Assembly: GCA_041617635.1 (NCBI GenBank)
Contig: JBFJOO010000002.1
Location: 56,705-120,704 of the forward strand
Direction: 5' to 3'
Origin: JAABRB01 sp041617635
GTDB lineage: Bacteria > Pseudomonadota > Gammaproteobacteria > Burkholderiales > SG8-39
DNA length: 64,000 bases
Part shown: piece by piece, positions 31,424 through 39,580 of the stretch
Position numbering within the stretch: the first letter of the stretch is position 1
Layout of the letters: every line of letters begins with the position of its first letter
The notes under the pieces: model-generated
The model's input: the letters and a program-made list of their open reading frames with translations, nothing else
Told to the model about the DNA's origin: nothing
The model's database searches: none
Program-made: the position numbers and the translations under genes

Positions 31424-32128
31424 ATGGATAGCCTCGGTCAAGCGCTCGAACAGGCAATCGGGCTGGTGACGAGCGGCGACTCCGCGCTGCTCGACATCGT
31501 GCTGCTCAGCGTGCGCGTGAGCCTCTCCGCCGTGCTGCTCGCGACATTGCTCGGCCTGCCGCTCGGCGCCGCGATCGCGGTCGGCCGGTTTCCGGTGCGC
31601 AAGACACTCATCGTGATCCTGAATGCCCTGATGGGTCTCCCACCAGTGGTCGTCGGGCTGCTCGTCTATCTGCTGCTCTCCCGCGCCGGGCCGCTCGGTG
31701 AGCTCGGCATGCTCTTCACGCCGGCGGCGATGGTGATGGCGCAGACGATACTCATCCTCCCGATCATCGCCGCGCTTTCGCGTCAGGCCATCGAGGATGC
31801 CTGGACCGAGTACCAGGAGCAGCTGCGATCGCTAGGCGCGGGGCGCCTCGCTGCCGCATTCACGCTGCTGTGGGACACGCGATTTTCGCTGGTGACCGCG
31901 GTGCTCGCGGGATTCGGACGCGCTGCGGCGGAGGTCGGCGCGGTGATGATCGTTGGCGGCAACATCGACGGTGTCACGCGCGTCATGACGACGGCCATCG
32001 CGCTCGAGACCAGCAAGGGGGATCTACCGCTCGCGCTCGGGCTGGGCATCATCCTGCTCGCGCTCGTGCTGGCGCTGAACGCTGCCGCCTATCTCACGAA
32101 GGAAGCCGCGCAGCGGCGCTATGGATAG
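31424..32128 (+). CDS. tupB: Tungstate ABC transporter permease
   Basis: A 234-residue inner-membrane permease with five to six helices. The EAA-type loop (SLGAGRLAAAFTLLWDTRF) and GRAAAEVGAVMIVGGNI fit the TupB/WtpB/ModB family. It forms the channel with TupC and receives tungstate from TupA. The gene overlaps tupC by eight bases. Gene order B-C-A is unusual compared with tupABC, but all three parts are present. Confidence 0.9.
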   Translation: MDSLGQALEQAIGLVTSGDSALLDIVLLSVRVSLSAVLLATLLGLPLGAAIAVGRFPVRKTLIVILNALMGLPPVVVGLLVYLLLSRAGPLGELGMLFTPAAMVMAQTILILPIIAALSRQAIEDAWTEYQEQLRSLGAGRLAAAFTLLWDTRFSLVTAVLAGFGRAAAEVGAVMIVGGNIDGVTRVMTTAIALETSKGDLPLALGLGIILLALVLALNAAAYLTKEAAQRRYG

Positions 32129-32870
32129 GTCCGGAGCGGCAATGCGCGCACCCACGACGATCCTCCCGCTGGTATTGGAGGGCGTCTCGTTCGTAGCGGG
32201 CGGACGGGCGATCGTGGATTCGATCTCGTGCGAGATCTCGGGCGGCGACCGGACGATCATCGTCGGGCCGAACGGCGCCGGCAAGAGCGTGCTCATGCGG
32301 CTCTGCCACGGGCTCCTGCAACCCACGGCCGGACGGGTCGTCTGGCGTGGCGCAAGCGGGAACGCCGCGCACCGCCGGCAGGCGATGGTCTTCCAGCGTC
32401 CGATCATGCTGCGGCGCTCGGCGCTCGCAAACATCGAGTATGCACTCGCGCTCCAGCGCCTTTCGCGCGGCGAACGGGAGCGGCAGGCCCTCGAGGCCAT
32501 CGCGCGTGTCGGACTCGGACACCTTGCGGACCGGCCGGCGCGCGTCCTCTCCGGGGGCGAGCAGCAGCGTCTTGCGCTCGCTCGCGCATGGGCGCTCCGC
32601 CCCGAAGTGCTGTTTCTCGACGAGCCCACCGCGAGCCTCGACCCCGGCGCGGCGCGTGAAGTCGAGAACGCAATCGCTGCGGTGCACGCGAGCGGCACGA
32701 AGATCGTCATGACGACGCACAACCTCGGCCAGGCACGGCGACTGGGCGACGACATCCTGTTCCTCCACCAGGGCCGGCTCGCGGAGCGTGCCCCCGCCGA
32801 GCGATTCTTTACGGCCCCGACGACTTTCGAGGCCGCCGCATTCATCAAAGGAGAGCTGCCATGGACGTGA
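32121..32870 (+). CDS. tupC: Tungstate ABC transporter ATP-binding protein
   Basis: A 249-residue ABC ATPase: Walker A GPNGAGKS (about 50), Q-loop VFQRP, signature LSGGEQQRLALARA, Walker B VLFLDEPTASLD, and switch histidine in MTTHNLGQ. It powers TupB. The end overlaps the tupA start by ten bases. No C-terminal TOBE domain is present, as usual for TupC and unlike ModC. Confidence 0.92.
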   Translation: MDRSGAAMRAPTTILPLVLEGVSFVAGGRAIVDSISCEISGGDRTIIVGPNGAGKSVLMRLCHGLLQPTAGRVVWRGASGNAAHRRQAMVFQRPIMLRRSALANIEYALALQRLSRGERERQALEAIARVGLGHLADRPARVLSGGEQQRLALARAWALRPEVLFLDEPTASLDPGAAREVENAIAAVHASGTKIVMTTHNLGQARRLGDDILFLHQGRLAERAPAERFFTAPTTFEAAAFIKGELPWT

Positions 32871-33688
32871 CGCGTCGTCTGCTCGTCAGCGCCGCCCTCG
32901 GGTCGGCCATCCTCGCTCACGCGCCCACGTTCGGGCAGGACAAGTTCATCACCGTGGCCTCCACCACCTCGACCGAGAACTCGGGGCTGTTCAAGCACAT
33001 CCTGCCGATGTTCGAGAAGCAGACGGGAATTCAGGTGCGCGTCGTGGCGCTCGGCACGGGTCAGGCGCTCGAGCTCGCGCGCCGGGGCGACGCGGACGTC
33101 CTGTTCGTCCACAACAAGTCTGCGGAGGAGAAGTTCGTCGCCGAGGGGTTCGGCGTCAAGCGGCACGACGTCATGTACAACGACTTCGTGCTGGTTGGCC
33201 CCAAGCGCGATCCGGCGAAGATCCGTGGCGGCCCGGACATCCTCGCGGCGCTCAAGCTGATCAGCGCGGCCGAGGCGCCGTTCGCATCGCGCGGCGACAA
33301 GAGCGGAACGCATGCCGCGGAGCTCCGCTACTGGCAAGCGGCCGGCATCGACCCCACCGGCGCAAGAGGTCGATGGTATCGCGAGACTGGATCCGGGATG
33401 GGTGCGACGTTGAACACCGCGTCCGGCATGGATGCCTACGTCCTCGCCGACCGCGGCACGTGGCTATCGTTCAAGAACCGCGGCGAGCTCGAAGTGCTGA
33501 TCGAGGGCGATCCGCGGCTCTTCAACCAGTACGGGATCATCCTGGTGAGCCCGGCCAGACATCCGCACGTGAAAAAGGACATGGGCCAAGCCTTCGTGGA
33601 CTGGCTGCTCTCGAAAGCGGGGCAGGAGGCGATTGCCAGCTACAAGATCGGCGGCCAGCAGCTTTTCTTCACGACGGCAACGCCATGA
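32861..33688 (+). CDS. tupA: Tungstate-binding periplasmic protein
   Basis: A 275-residue binding protein with a signal peptide (about 1-25). The motif STTSTENSGLFKHILP is typical of TupA proteins and places the oxyanion-binding serine/threonine cluster at the mature N-terminus. SRGDKSGTHAAEL and WYRETGSGMGATLN complete the binding site. It binds tungstate with high selectivity over molybdate in characterised members. W supply would suit the formate dehydrogenase encoded at the left end of the window. Confidence 0.92.
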   Translation: MDVTRRLLVSAALGSAILAHAPTFGQDKFITVASTTSTENSGLFKHILPMFEKQTGIQVRVVALGTGQALELARRGDADVLFVHNKSAEEKFVAEGFGVKRHDVMYNDFVLVGPKRDPAKIRGGPDILAALKLISAAEAPFASRGDKSGTHAAELRYWQAAGIDPTGARGRWYRETGSGMGATLNTASGMDAYVLADRGTWLSFKNRGELEVLIEGDPRLFNQYGIILVSPARHPHVKKDMGQAFVDWLLSKAGQEAIASYKIGGQQLFFTTATP

Positions 33689-33838
33689 TGCGCCCGCACG
33701 GAGCGGACGAACTCGATCGCCTGGCCGCGCGGTGCGCTCGCGCACGGGTTTGCGCCGCACGCTGTTAGAATTCACGCTTTTCAATCAACCACTTTGCCCT
33801 TCGGGCTCGACGCCCGAGCGGCGCTACGCCCGCGCGCG

Positions 33839-34333
33839 ATGAAGGTATTCGGATTTGCCGGTTGGTCCGGCAGCGGCAAGACCACGCTGATCGAGCAGCT
33901 CATTCCACGCTTCGTCGGACGCGGGCTGAAAGTCTCGCTGATCAAGCACGCGCACCACAGCTTCGACGTCGACCAGCCGGGCAAGGACTCATATCGCCAC
34001 CGGCAGGCGGGTTGCTACGAGGTGCTGGTCACCTCCGGAAAGCGCTGGGTGCTCATGCACGAGATGCGCGGGGAACCCGAGCCGGATATCGAGGATCAGA
34101 TCAAGCGGATGGCGCCGTGCGACCTGCTGCTGATCGAGGGCTACAAGCGCTACCCGATGCCCAAGCTCGAGATCTACCGCGAGGCGAACGGCAAGCCCAT
34201 GCTGTACCCAGACGACGACCGCATCGTGGCGGCGGCATCCGACGTCCCGCTCGAGACGAGCCTGCCGCAGTTTGATCTGAACGACTACGACGGGATCGCG
34301 AATTTCGTCCTAAAGTACAACGGATTTCGATGA
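33839..34333 (+). CDS. mobB: Molybdopterin-guanine dinucleotide biosynthesis adaptor protein
   Basis: A 164-residue P-loop protein: GWSGSGKTTLIEQL (residues about 8-21), KHAHHSFDVDQPGKDSYRHRQAG and DLLLIEGYKRYPMPKLEIYR, all standard MobB. It helps MobA convert molybdopterin to the MGD form used by DMSO-reductase family enzymes such as formate dehydrogenase. The ATG at 33839 is chosen on family alignment. It overlaps moeA by four bases. The 150-base gap after tupA holds no clear terminator. Confidence 0.92.
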   Translation: MKVFGFAGWSGSGKTTLIEQLIPRFVGRGLKVSLIKHAHHSFDVDQPGKDSYRHRQAGCYEVLVTSGKRWVLMHEMRGEPEPDIEDQIKRMAPCDLLLIEGYKRYPMPKLEIYREANGKPMLYPDDDRIVAAASDVPLETSLPQFDLNDYDGIANFVLKYNGFR

Positions 34334-35535
34334 ACAAGCCAATGATCACGGTCGACGAAGCGCTGGGGGCTCTGCTGGGCGGCGCGGCGCCGATCGCCGA
34401 TACCGAATCGGTGCCCACGCTCGAGGCGACCGGCCGCGTGGTCGCCGCCGATCAGTTCTCGACCGTCGACGTGCCCCCGCTCGACAACACGTCGATGGAC
34501 GGCTACGCGGTGCGCGCAGCCGACTGCGCCAGCGGTGAGGCGCGGCTTCGCATAGCGCAGCGCATCCCGGCCGGCACCATCGGGCAGACGCTCGCACCCG
34601 GGACGGCAGCGCGCATCTTCACTGGCGCGCCGATTCCGCCCGGTGCCGATGCGGTCGTGATGCAGGAAGTCTGCACGATCGAGGGCGAGGAGGTCGTGGT
34701 CCGGCACAAGCCACGGCCAAGAGAATGGATCCGCATGGCCGGCGAGGACATCCGCGCGGGCAGCCGCATTCTCGAGCGCGGCGCGAAGCTCACGCCCCAG
34801 GCGTGCGGACTTGCCGCGTCGGTCGGACTGGCGAACTTGCCGGTCTACCGGCGTTTGCGGGTCGCGGTGTTCTTCACCGGCAACGAGCTCGTCATGCCCG
34901 GCGAGAAGCTGCCCGTGGGCGCGATCTACAACTCCAACCGGTTCACGATCCGGGGCTTGCTGCAGCGGCTCGGGTGCGAAGTGGACGATCTGGGCATCGT
35001 TCCGGACTCGCTCGAGGCCACGCGTGAGGCGTTTCGCCGCGCGGCGGCCTCGAGCGACCTCATCGTGACCAGCGGCGGAATGTCGGTGGGCGAAGAGGAC
35101 TACGTGAAGGCCGCCGTCGAAGCCGAGGGCGAGATCGAGATGTGGCGCATCGCGGTGAAGCCGGGCAAGCCGCTCGCATTCGGCAGGGTGGGTCGCGCAG
35201 CGTTCATCGGCCTGCCCGGAAACCCGGTGTCGCTCTTCGTCACCGCGGTCGTTTTCGTCCGGCCATTCATACTCCGCTGTCAGGGCGTCTCGGCCATCGA
35301 ACCGCTTGCTTTCCCGCTGCGGGCCGATTTCGACTGGCCGAAGCCGGACATGCGGCGCGAGTTCCTGCGGGTAAAATTGAACGCCGCTGGCGGGCTGGAG
35401 CTCTTTCCGAACCAGGGTTCGGCGGTGCTGACCTCCGCGGTCTTCGCCGACGGCCTGGTCGACAATCCCGAGCGCCACCCGATCGCGCGCGGCGACATGG
35501 TCCGCTACGTCCCGCTCTCGGAGTTGCTCGGTTAA
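34330..35535 (+). CDS. moeA: Molybdopterin molybdenumtransferase
   Basis: A 401-residue MoeA. VPPLDNTSMDGYAVRA is the classic N-terminal motif; RIFTGAPIPPGADAVVMQE, VFFTGNELVMPGEKLPVGAIYNSN and VTSGGMSVGEEDYVK follow, with GLPGNPVSLFVT near the end. It inserts molybdate (possibly tungstate) into adenylated molybdopterin. The start overlaps the mobB stop and moaD follows 15 bases later, so the cofactor genes are one operon. Confidence 0.95.
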   Translation: MNKPMITVDEALGALLGGAAPIADTESVPTLEATGRVVAADQFSTVDVPPLDNTSMDGYAVRAADCASGEARLRIAQRIPAGTIGQTLAPGTAARIFTGAPIPPGADAVVMQEVCTIEGEEVVVRHKPRPREWIRMAGEDIRAGSRILERGAKLTPQACGLAASVGLANLPVYRRLRVAVFFTGNELVMPGEKLPVGAIYNSNRFTIRGLLQRLGCEVDDLGIVPDSLEATREAFRRAAASSDLIVTSGGMSVGEEDYVKAAVEAEGEIEMWRIAVKPGKPLAFGRVGRAAFIGLPGNPVSLFVTAVVFVRPFILRCQGVSAIEPLAFPLRADFDWPKPDMRREFLRVKLNAAGGLELFPNQGSAVLTSAVFADGLVDNPERHPIARGDMVRYVPLSELLG

Positions 35536-35550
35536 GATCGATTCTGAGTC

Positions 35551-35805
35551 ATGATCAAGGTGCTCTATTTCGCAAAGCTGCGCGAGGACCTCGGGAAGGC
35601 GTCCGAGGAATTCGCGCTGCCCGGTGGCGTCACGACGGTTGCCACGCTGCGTGCACACTTGATGACGCGCGGCGCGACGTGGCAGACCGCCCTGGGGCAG
35701 GGCAAATCGCTGCGCGTCGCGGTCAACCAAGAAGTGGCCGAGCCCGGCACGCCGGTGCGCGCGGGCGACGAGGTCGCATTCTTTCCTCCCGTGACGGGAG
35801 GGTAG
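35551..35805 (+). CDS. moaD: Molybdopterin synthase sulfur carrier subunit
   Basis: An 84-residue ubiquitin-fold protein starting IKVLYFAKLRE and ending FFPPVTGG. The C-terminal Gly-Gly is the thiocarboxylation site that supplies sulfur for the dithiolene. It partners with MoaE, encoded just downstream. Confidence 0.95.
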   Translation: MIKVLYFAKLREDLGKASEEFALPGGVTTVATLRAHLMTRGATWQTALGQGKSLRVAVNQEVAEPGTPVRAGDEVAFFPPVTGG

Positions 35806-35852
35806 GATGAAACCGATGCCGCAGGCATCGCTGTCCCGGGATTCGGGGAGCA

Positions 35853-35916
35853 CGAGGGGGCGCCGCGAGGCGGCAGGGTGGGGCGGAGGGGCCCCAACCC
35901 TCCTTGGGCCCCCTCG
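35853..35916 (+). promoter_or_regulatory. Competing hairpins in the moaD-moaE spacer
   Basis: The 128-base spacer contains two left arms that can pair with one right arm: CGAGGGGGC (35853-35861) with GCCCCCTCG (35908-35916), or GAGGGGCCCCAA (35886-35897) with TTGGGCCCCCTC (35904-35915, one mismatch). The right arm ends 17 bases before the moaE ATG. The layout resembles an attenuation or RBS-access switch, but it could be just a G/C-rich repeat. Confidence 0.4.
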
Positions 35917-35933
35917 TAGCGTGGGAGACTGAT

Positions 35934-36404
35934 ATGCCGGTCCGCGTCCAGATCGAGGATTTCGACATCGCGCGAGAGATCGCGGCGCTGCGCGCGGCCA
36001 ACCCCAAGGTGGGTGCGGTGGCGAGCTTCATCGGCACCGTGCGCGACGTCAACGACGGCACCCCAGTCGCCACGCTGACGCTCGAGCACTATCCCGGAAT
36101 GACGGAGAAGGCGCTCGAGAGCATCGTCGCCGAGGCGCGCTCCCGCTGGCGCATCATCGATGCGACCGTGATACATCGCGTCGGCGAGCTCAAGCCGCTC
36201 GATCAGATCGTGCTGGTCGTCGTCGTGGGCGAGCATCGCGGTGACGCTTTCGCGGCGTGCGAGTTCCTGATGGACTATCTGAAGACTCGCGCGCCGTTCT
36301 GGAAAAAGGAGGAGACGCCCGAGGGCAGCCGCTGGGTCGACGCGCGCGGGTCGGACGACGTCGCCGCGGGACGCTGGGACAAGCCCAAGCGCGATGCAGC
36401 TTAG
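35934..36404 (+). CDS. moaE: Molybdopterin synthase catalytic subunit
   Basis: A 156-residue MoaE. VGAVASFIGTVRDVNDG, LTLEHYPGMTEKAL, HRVGELKPLDQIVLVVV, RGDAFAACEFLMDYLK and PFWKKEE carry the active-site Arg/His/Lys residues. With MoaD it converts cPMP to molybdopterin. The ATG at 35934 follows GGGAG; upstream in-frame codons would read through the hairpin region. It overlaps crcB by 11 bases. Confidence 0.94.
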   Translation: MPVRVQIEDFDIAREIAALRAANPKVGAVASFIGTVRDVNDGTPVATLTLEHYPGMTEKALESIVAEARSRWRIIDATVIHRVGELKPLDQIVLVVVVGEHRGDAFAACEFLMDYLKTRAPFWKKEETPEGSRWVDARGSDDVAAGRWDKPKRDAA

Positions 36405-36777
36405 CGCCTTCGCGGCCGTGGGGGTTGGCGCCGCGCTGGGGGCATGGGCGCGTTGGGGGCTCGGCGCAGCGCTGAACGCCCTGGTGCCGAACCTTCCGCT
36501 CGGCACGCTGGTTGCGAATCTCCTCGGCGGATACCTGGTCGGCGCCGCGATTGCTCAGCTCGAGAACGTAGCGGGCGTTGCGCCGGAGGTCCGGCTCTTC
36601 GTGATCACCGGGTTCCTGGGCGCCTTGACGACGTTCTCCACGTTCTCTGCCGAGGCGGTGTCGCTCCTGCACACCGGACGGTACGGCTGGCTGGTCGCGC
36701 ACTCGGCCTTGCATCTCCTCGGCTCGCTTGCGATGACAGTGCTCGGCCTCGAGACCGTCCGCCTGCTGCGAAGCTAA
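36394..36777 (+). CDS. crcB: Fluoride channel CrcB/Fluc
   Basis: A 127-residue four-helix membrane protein with GAALGAWARWGLG near the N-terminus, GTLVANLLGGYLVG and GFLGALTTFSTFSAE, the polar track of Fluc channels. It acts as an inverted dimer releasing fluoride. The start lies inside the end of moaE. I saw no fluoride riboswitch upstream. Confidence 0.93.
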   Translation: MQLSAFAAVGVGAALGAWARWGLGAALNALVPNLPLGTLVANLLGGYLVGAAIAQLENVAGVAPEVRLFVITGFLGALTTFSTFSAEAVSLLHTGRYGWLVAHSALHLLGSLAMTVLGLETVRLLRS

Positions 36778-36803
36778 ACCTCGGCAAAGACTGATCAAGG
36801 CTC

Positions 36804-36873
36804 ATCCCCGCGGAAGCGGGGATCCAGCATGCCACTGAATGTGCTCCGTCTGGATTCCCGCGTGCGCGGGAAT
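36804..36873. repeat. REP-like pair of palindromes between crcB and the DUF190 gene
   Basis: Two hairpins of the same type in tandem: ATCCCCGC-GGAA-GCGGGGAT (36804-36823) and ATTCCCGC-GTGC-GCGGGAAT (36854-36873), each flanked by GATCCAG or CTGGATT-like sequence. This is the common betaproteobacterial repeat (ATTCCCGC...GCGGGAAT) found between genes, and it lies between two convergent genes. Confidence 0.8.
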
Positions 36874-36895
36874 AACGGACTCGTGGAGACCTTCC

Positions 36896-37213
36896 CTAGT
36901 TTCCAGTGGTTCCGAACTCCGCGGGCACCCGCGCGTAGACCACCTCGATCTTTTCTTTGCGCATCAGGTCCAGCAGGGACTCGGCCTGTGCTTCGGTCAC
37001 GACGAACTCGATCTCCACCGGAAGATTGGCGCTGAGCTCGAAGAATCGCTGCTCGTGCACGACGCCGTGGCGGCCATAGCCGGCGATGGCGCGGAACGCG
37101 GATCCGCCCGAAACACCGAGCGCGCACGCCTGCTCGAGCAGCCATTCGTAGAGGAGCTTGCCGCCGTGCTTGTGATTCTCGTGGACGTAGAAGCGGAGGT
37201 AGGTGGCTTGCAT
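36896..37213 (-). CDS. DUF190 family protein
   Basis: A 105-residue protein with the DUF190 pattern: LRFYVHENHKHGGKLLYEWLLEQA, GVSGGSAFRAIAGYG, FELSANLPVEIEFV and a C-terminal VYARVPAEFG. DUF190 proteins resemble PII-like trimers and commonly neighbour crcB, as here (convergent). A role in nucleotide- or ion-dependent control of the fluoride channel has been suggested by this linkage but is not shown. The ATG at 37213 was chosen because the family begins there. Confidence 0.85.
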   Translation of the reverse strand: MQATYLRFYVHENHKHGGKLLYEWLLEQACALGVSGGSAFRAIAGYGRHGVVHEQRFFELSANLPVEIEFVVTEAQAESLLDLMRKEKIEVVYARVPAEFGTTGN

Positions 37214-37298
37214 GGCGTCATGCCGATCAGCGAGGCTATGCTGCCAGTATAGCTTCGCGGCAATCAGAGCAACTGGGTACAGCCGGCGCAACGGCGAC

Positions 37299-38831
37299 TC
37301 AATCGCCCTTCTTGAGCCGCTCTCTCAGCTCGGTCTTCAACACCTTGCCGTAATTGTTCTTGGGAAGCTCGCGGACGAAGCGGTACTGCTTCGGCCGCTT
37401 GAAGCGCGCGATGTGCTCGAGGCACAGCGTGTCGAGCTCGGCGGGGGCGACCTCCGCTCCGGGCGCGGGAACGACGAATGCCACGACTTCCTCGCCCCAT
37501 TCCGCGTGCACGCGGCCGACCACGGAAACCTCCTGCACGGCCGGATGCGTGAGCAGCACTTCCTCGACTTCGCGCGGGTAGATGTTCGAGCCGCCGCTGA
37601 TGATCATGTCCTTCGAGCGATCCATCAACGTCAGGAACCCGTCCGAATCGAGCGCGCCGACGTCGCCCGTGTGGAGCCAGCCTCCGGCGAGCGCGGCTGC
37701 GGTGGCCTCCGGGTTGCGCCAGTATCCCTTCATCACCGAGTCGCCGCGAACCAGGATCTCGCCCGGCTCGCCCGGCAAGAGAGGCCGGTCGTCGGCCCCG
37801 GCCACGATGACCTCGACCGCGGACTGCGCGACTCCCACCGAGGCCAGGCGATGCGCGTAGCGCGGATGGGACGTCGCGCCGAAGTGATGCTTGGCGAGGG
37901 CGGTGATGGTCATCGGGCTTTCACCCTGACCGTAGATCTGGGCAAAACGCTGGCCCATGACCGCCAGCGCGTCCTCGATGTCGGCCAGATACATCGGGCC
38001 GCCGCCATAGATCACGGTCTTCAGCCCTTCGAGCGCGGGGTGGGCGGCGCGCGCATGATCCACCATGCGCTTGACCATGGTCGGTGCCGCGAACATCGCG
38101 ACGCCGCCGTGCCGGGCGGCAAGAGCGAAGATCTCGCCGGGATCGAAGGAGCCGCTCTCCGGGATGATCTGCTGCGCCGCCTGCGCGACGTGCGGAAGGC
38201 CGTACATGCCGGATCCGTGCGACATCGGCGCCGCGTGGATGGTCGAATCGCGGGGCGCAATCGTATCGACGTCGGCGAAATAACACCATATCGCGGCCAT
38301 CAGGTTCCGGTGCGTGAGCATCACGCCCTTCGGGCGACCGGTCGTGCCGCTCGTGTAGAAGAGCCAGGCGAGTTCGTCGGACCCGGCGTCGTGGACGGCT
38401 GCCGGATCGCCGCCGAAGAGTGCCCGGTAGTCCGCCGATCCGACCTCGATCAGATGCTCGAGCGCGGGCAGCGACGCGGCGAGCGGCGCAAGTCCGACCG
38501 CGAGGTCCGGGGTGACGAAGCACGCCCGTGCCTCGCTGTTCGCGAGGATGTACTGGACTTCGCGTGGATGCAGTTTCGCATTGATCGGCACGGTCGAGAA
38601 TCCACCCCACCACGCGCCCCAGAGCGTCTCGACATACTCGGGGCAGTTGCGCATGAGCAGGGCGATCCGGTCGCCGGGTGCGAGCGCGAGGCGTGTGCGC
38701 AGCGCGTGCGCAAGCTCGGCGCAGCGGCGCGCGAGCTGCGCATAGGTCGCATAGCGGATGGGTCCGTGCGCAACGGCGGGCGCTTCGGGGAGTACCCCGG
38801 CTGCGCGGGCCAGCAGGCGTGCCAGGTTCAT
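37299..38831 (-). CDS. Acyl-CoA synthetase (AMP-forming, ANL superfamily)
   Basis: A 510-residue adenylate-forming enzyme. The P-loop WLFYTSGTTGRPKGVMLTH (about 155), YGGGPMY, YGQGESPMTIT, the hinge GWLHTGDVGALDSDGFLTLMDRSKDMIISGG and the C-terminal lysine in NNYGKVLK are all present. It should activate a carboxylic acid to its CoA ester; medium/long-chain fatty or aryl acids are possible. It stands alone, with a divergent or unrelated context, so the substrate cannot be told. Confidence 0.88.
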   Translation of the reverse strand: MNLARLLARAAGVLPEAPAVAHGPIRYATYAQLARRCAELAHALRTRLALAPGDRIALLMRNCPEYVETLWGAWWGGFSTVPINAKLHPREVQYILANSEARACFVTPDLAVGLAPLAASLPALEHLIEVGSADYRALFGGDPAAVHDAGSDELAWLFYTSGTTGRPKGVMLTHRNLMAAIWCYFADVDTIAPRDSTIHAAPMSHGSGMYGLPHVAQAAQQIIPESGSFDPGEIFALAARHGGVAMFAAPTMVKRMVDHARAAHPALEGLKTVIYGGGPMYLADIEDALAVMGQRFAQIYGQGESPMTITALAKHHFGATSHPRYAHRLASVGVAQSAVEVIVAGADDRPLLPGEPGEILVRGDSVMKGYWRNPEATAAALAGGWLHTGDVGALDSDGFLTLMDRSKDMIISGGSNIYPREVEEVLLTHPAVQEVSVVGRVHAEWGEEVVAFVVPAPGAEVAPAELDTLCLEHIARFKRPKQYRFVRELPKNNYGKVLKTELRERLKKGD

Positions 38832-39078
38832 GGATGAAGTCGGCTTGCGGCGCCCCTCTGCAATCGTCCGACCCGGACTATTGCACTGGAGCGGGGGATT
38901 CGCAAAAGGGGATCCGACCCCTCTTGCGGCCCGTCGCATCGGCCGATTCTAGCCGCGCTCGATAGGGCGCGGCCCGGTGCCGGGTGGGCCCCGTCGCACG
39001 CCGGACTGCTGGACCGCCTGGGAGAAGGAGGAGGAGGGTACCCAGCCGGGACAGCCCAGCGCGGAGGGGTTACTGTGC

Positions 39079-39097
39079 GCCACGGCTTGCGGCCGTG
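39079..39097 (-). terminator. Hairpin downstream of the 81-residue gene
   Basis: CCACGGC-TTGCG-GCCGTGG is a perfect 7-bp stem with a 5-base loop, 11 bases beyond the stop of the minus-strand gene. No T tract follows on that strand, so it may be a Rho-type stop or mRNA-stabilising element. Confidence 0.4.
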
Positions 39098-39107
39098 GGC
39101 AGAAGTC

Positions 39108-39353
39108 TTACGTCGGTTGGCCGTTCCGCTCGAGCGGCGCTTGGGCGGCTGCACGGGCCTTGGCCTTGCCCTGGCCGAAGACGGTCACCGCCCAGTCGCG
39201 CACCGCGCGTGCGATGCTCCAGGCGGCCTCAGAGCGCATCTCCTGCGCGCGTTTCTGGATTGCCGCGTGGTCCAGCATCACCGCTTCCCAGTCGCGGTAG
39301 GTGCTGTGCGTGGGCGCCTCGCCCTGATTCACTGTGGTCTTGCGGGTCGTCAT
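39108..39353 (-). CDS. Small hypothetical protein
   Basis: An 81-residue protein, hydrophilic, with a helical core (YRDWEAVMLDHAAIQKRAQEM, then RSEAAWSIARAVRDWAV) and a Lys/Ala-rich tail (GKAKARAAAQ). No signal or membrane segment. I do not recognise a named family. The ATG has a good AGGAG seven bases upstream and a plausible sigma-70 promoter further up, so the gene is probably real. Confidence 0.7.
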   Translation of the reverse strand: MTTRKTTVNQGEAPTHSTYRDWEAVMLDHAAIQKRAQEMRSEAAWSIARAVRDWAVTVFGQGKAKARAAAQAPLERNGQPT

Positions 39354-39408
39354 ACAAACTCCTAGATACTCCGTTGATCTGTTTGCGATGTTGCATTGCA
39401 CACTAACC

Positions 39409-39438
39409 AATATATGGGGTCGTTGAGCGAAAGTCCAA
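39409..39438 (-). promoter_or_regulatory. Possible sigma-70 promoter for the 81-residue gene
   Basis: On the minus strand TTGGAC (39438-39433) and TATATT (39414-39409) are separated by 18 bases. The expected start near 39402 would give a 50-base leader with the AGGAG ribosome site. Confidence 0.4.
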
Positions 39439-39473
39439 TCGCCCGTTTGGATGTCGCGGATCGGCGCCAGTTA

Positions 39474-39495
39474 TACTGTGTCTAAAGTCACAGTA
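39474..39495. promoter_or_regulatory. Inverted repeat TACTGTG-N8-CACAGTA
   Basis: A perfect 7-base inverted repeat with an 8-base spacer, between the kinase gene stop (39581) and the start of the 81-residue gene (39353), both on the minus strand. It could be an operator upstream of the small gene or a structure ending the kinase transcript. No T tract follows. Confidence 0.4.
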
Positions 39496-39580
39496 CGGGG
39501 GGCACCCGGGGTCGGAAAGGGGGCTTCGGGAGGCGGAGAGCAGTGGCCGGGCGCCGGCCGTATGGGCCCAAACGGGCCGC

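Noticed and set aside
33685..33768. A 27-codon frame overlapping the tupA stop (ATGA)
   Set aside because: It is rich in Arg/Cys/Ala as expected for random G+C-rich DNA and has no separate ribosome site; support is too weak to list as a gene.
36300..36393. Possible fluoride riboswitch before crcB
   Set aside because: The upstream bases are moaE coding sequence and I could not find the conserved crcB-motif pseudoknot.
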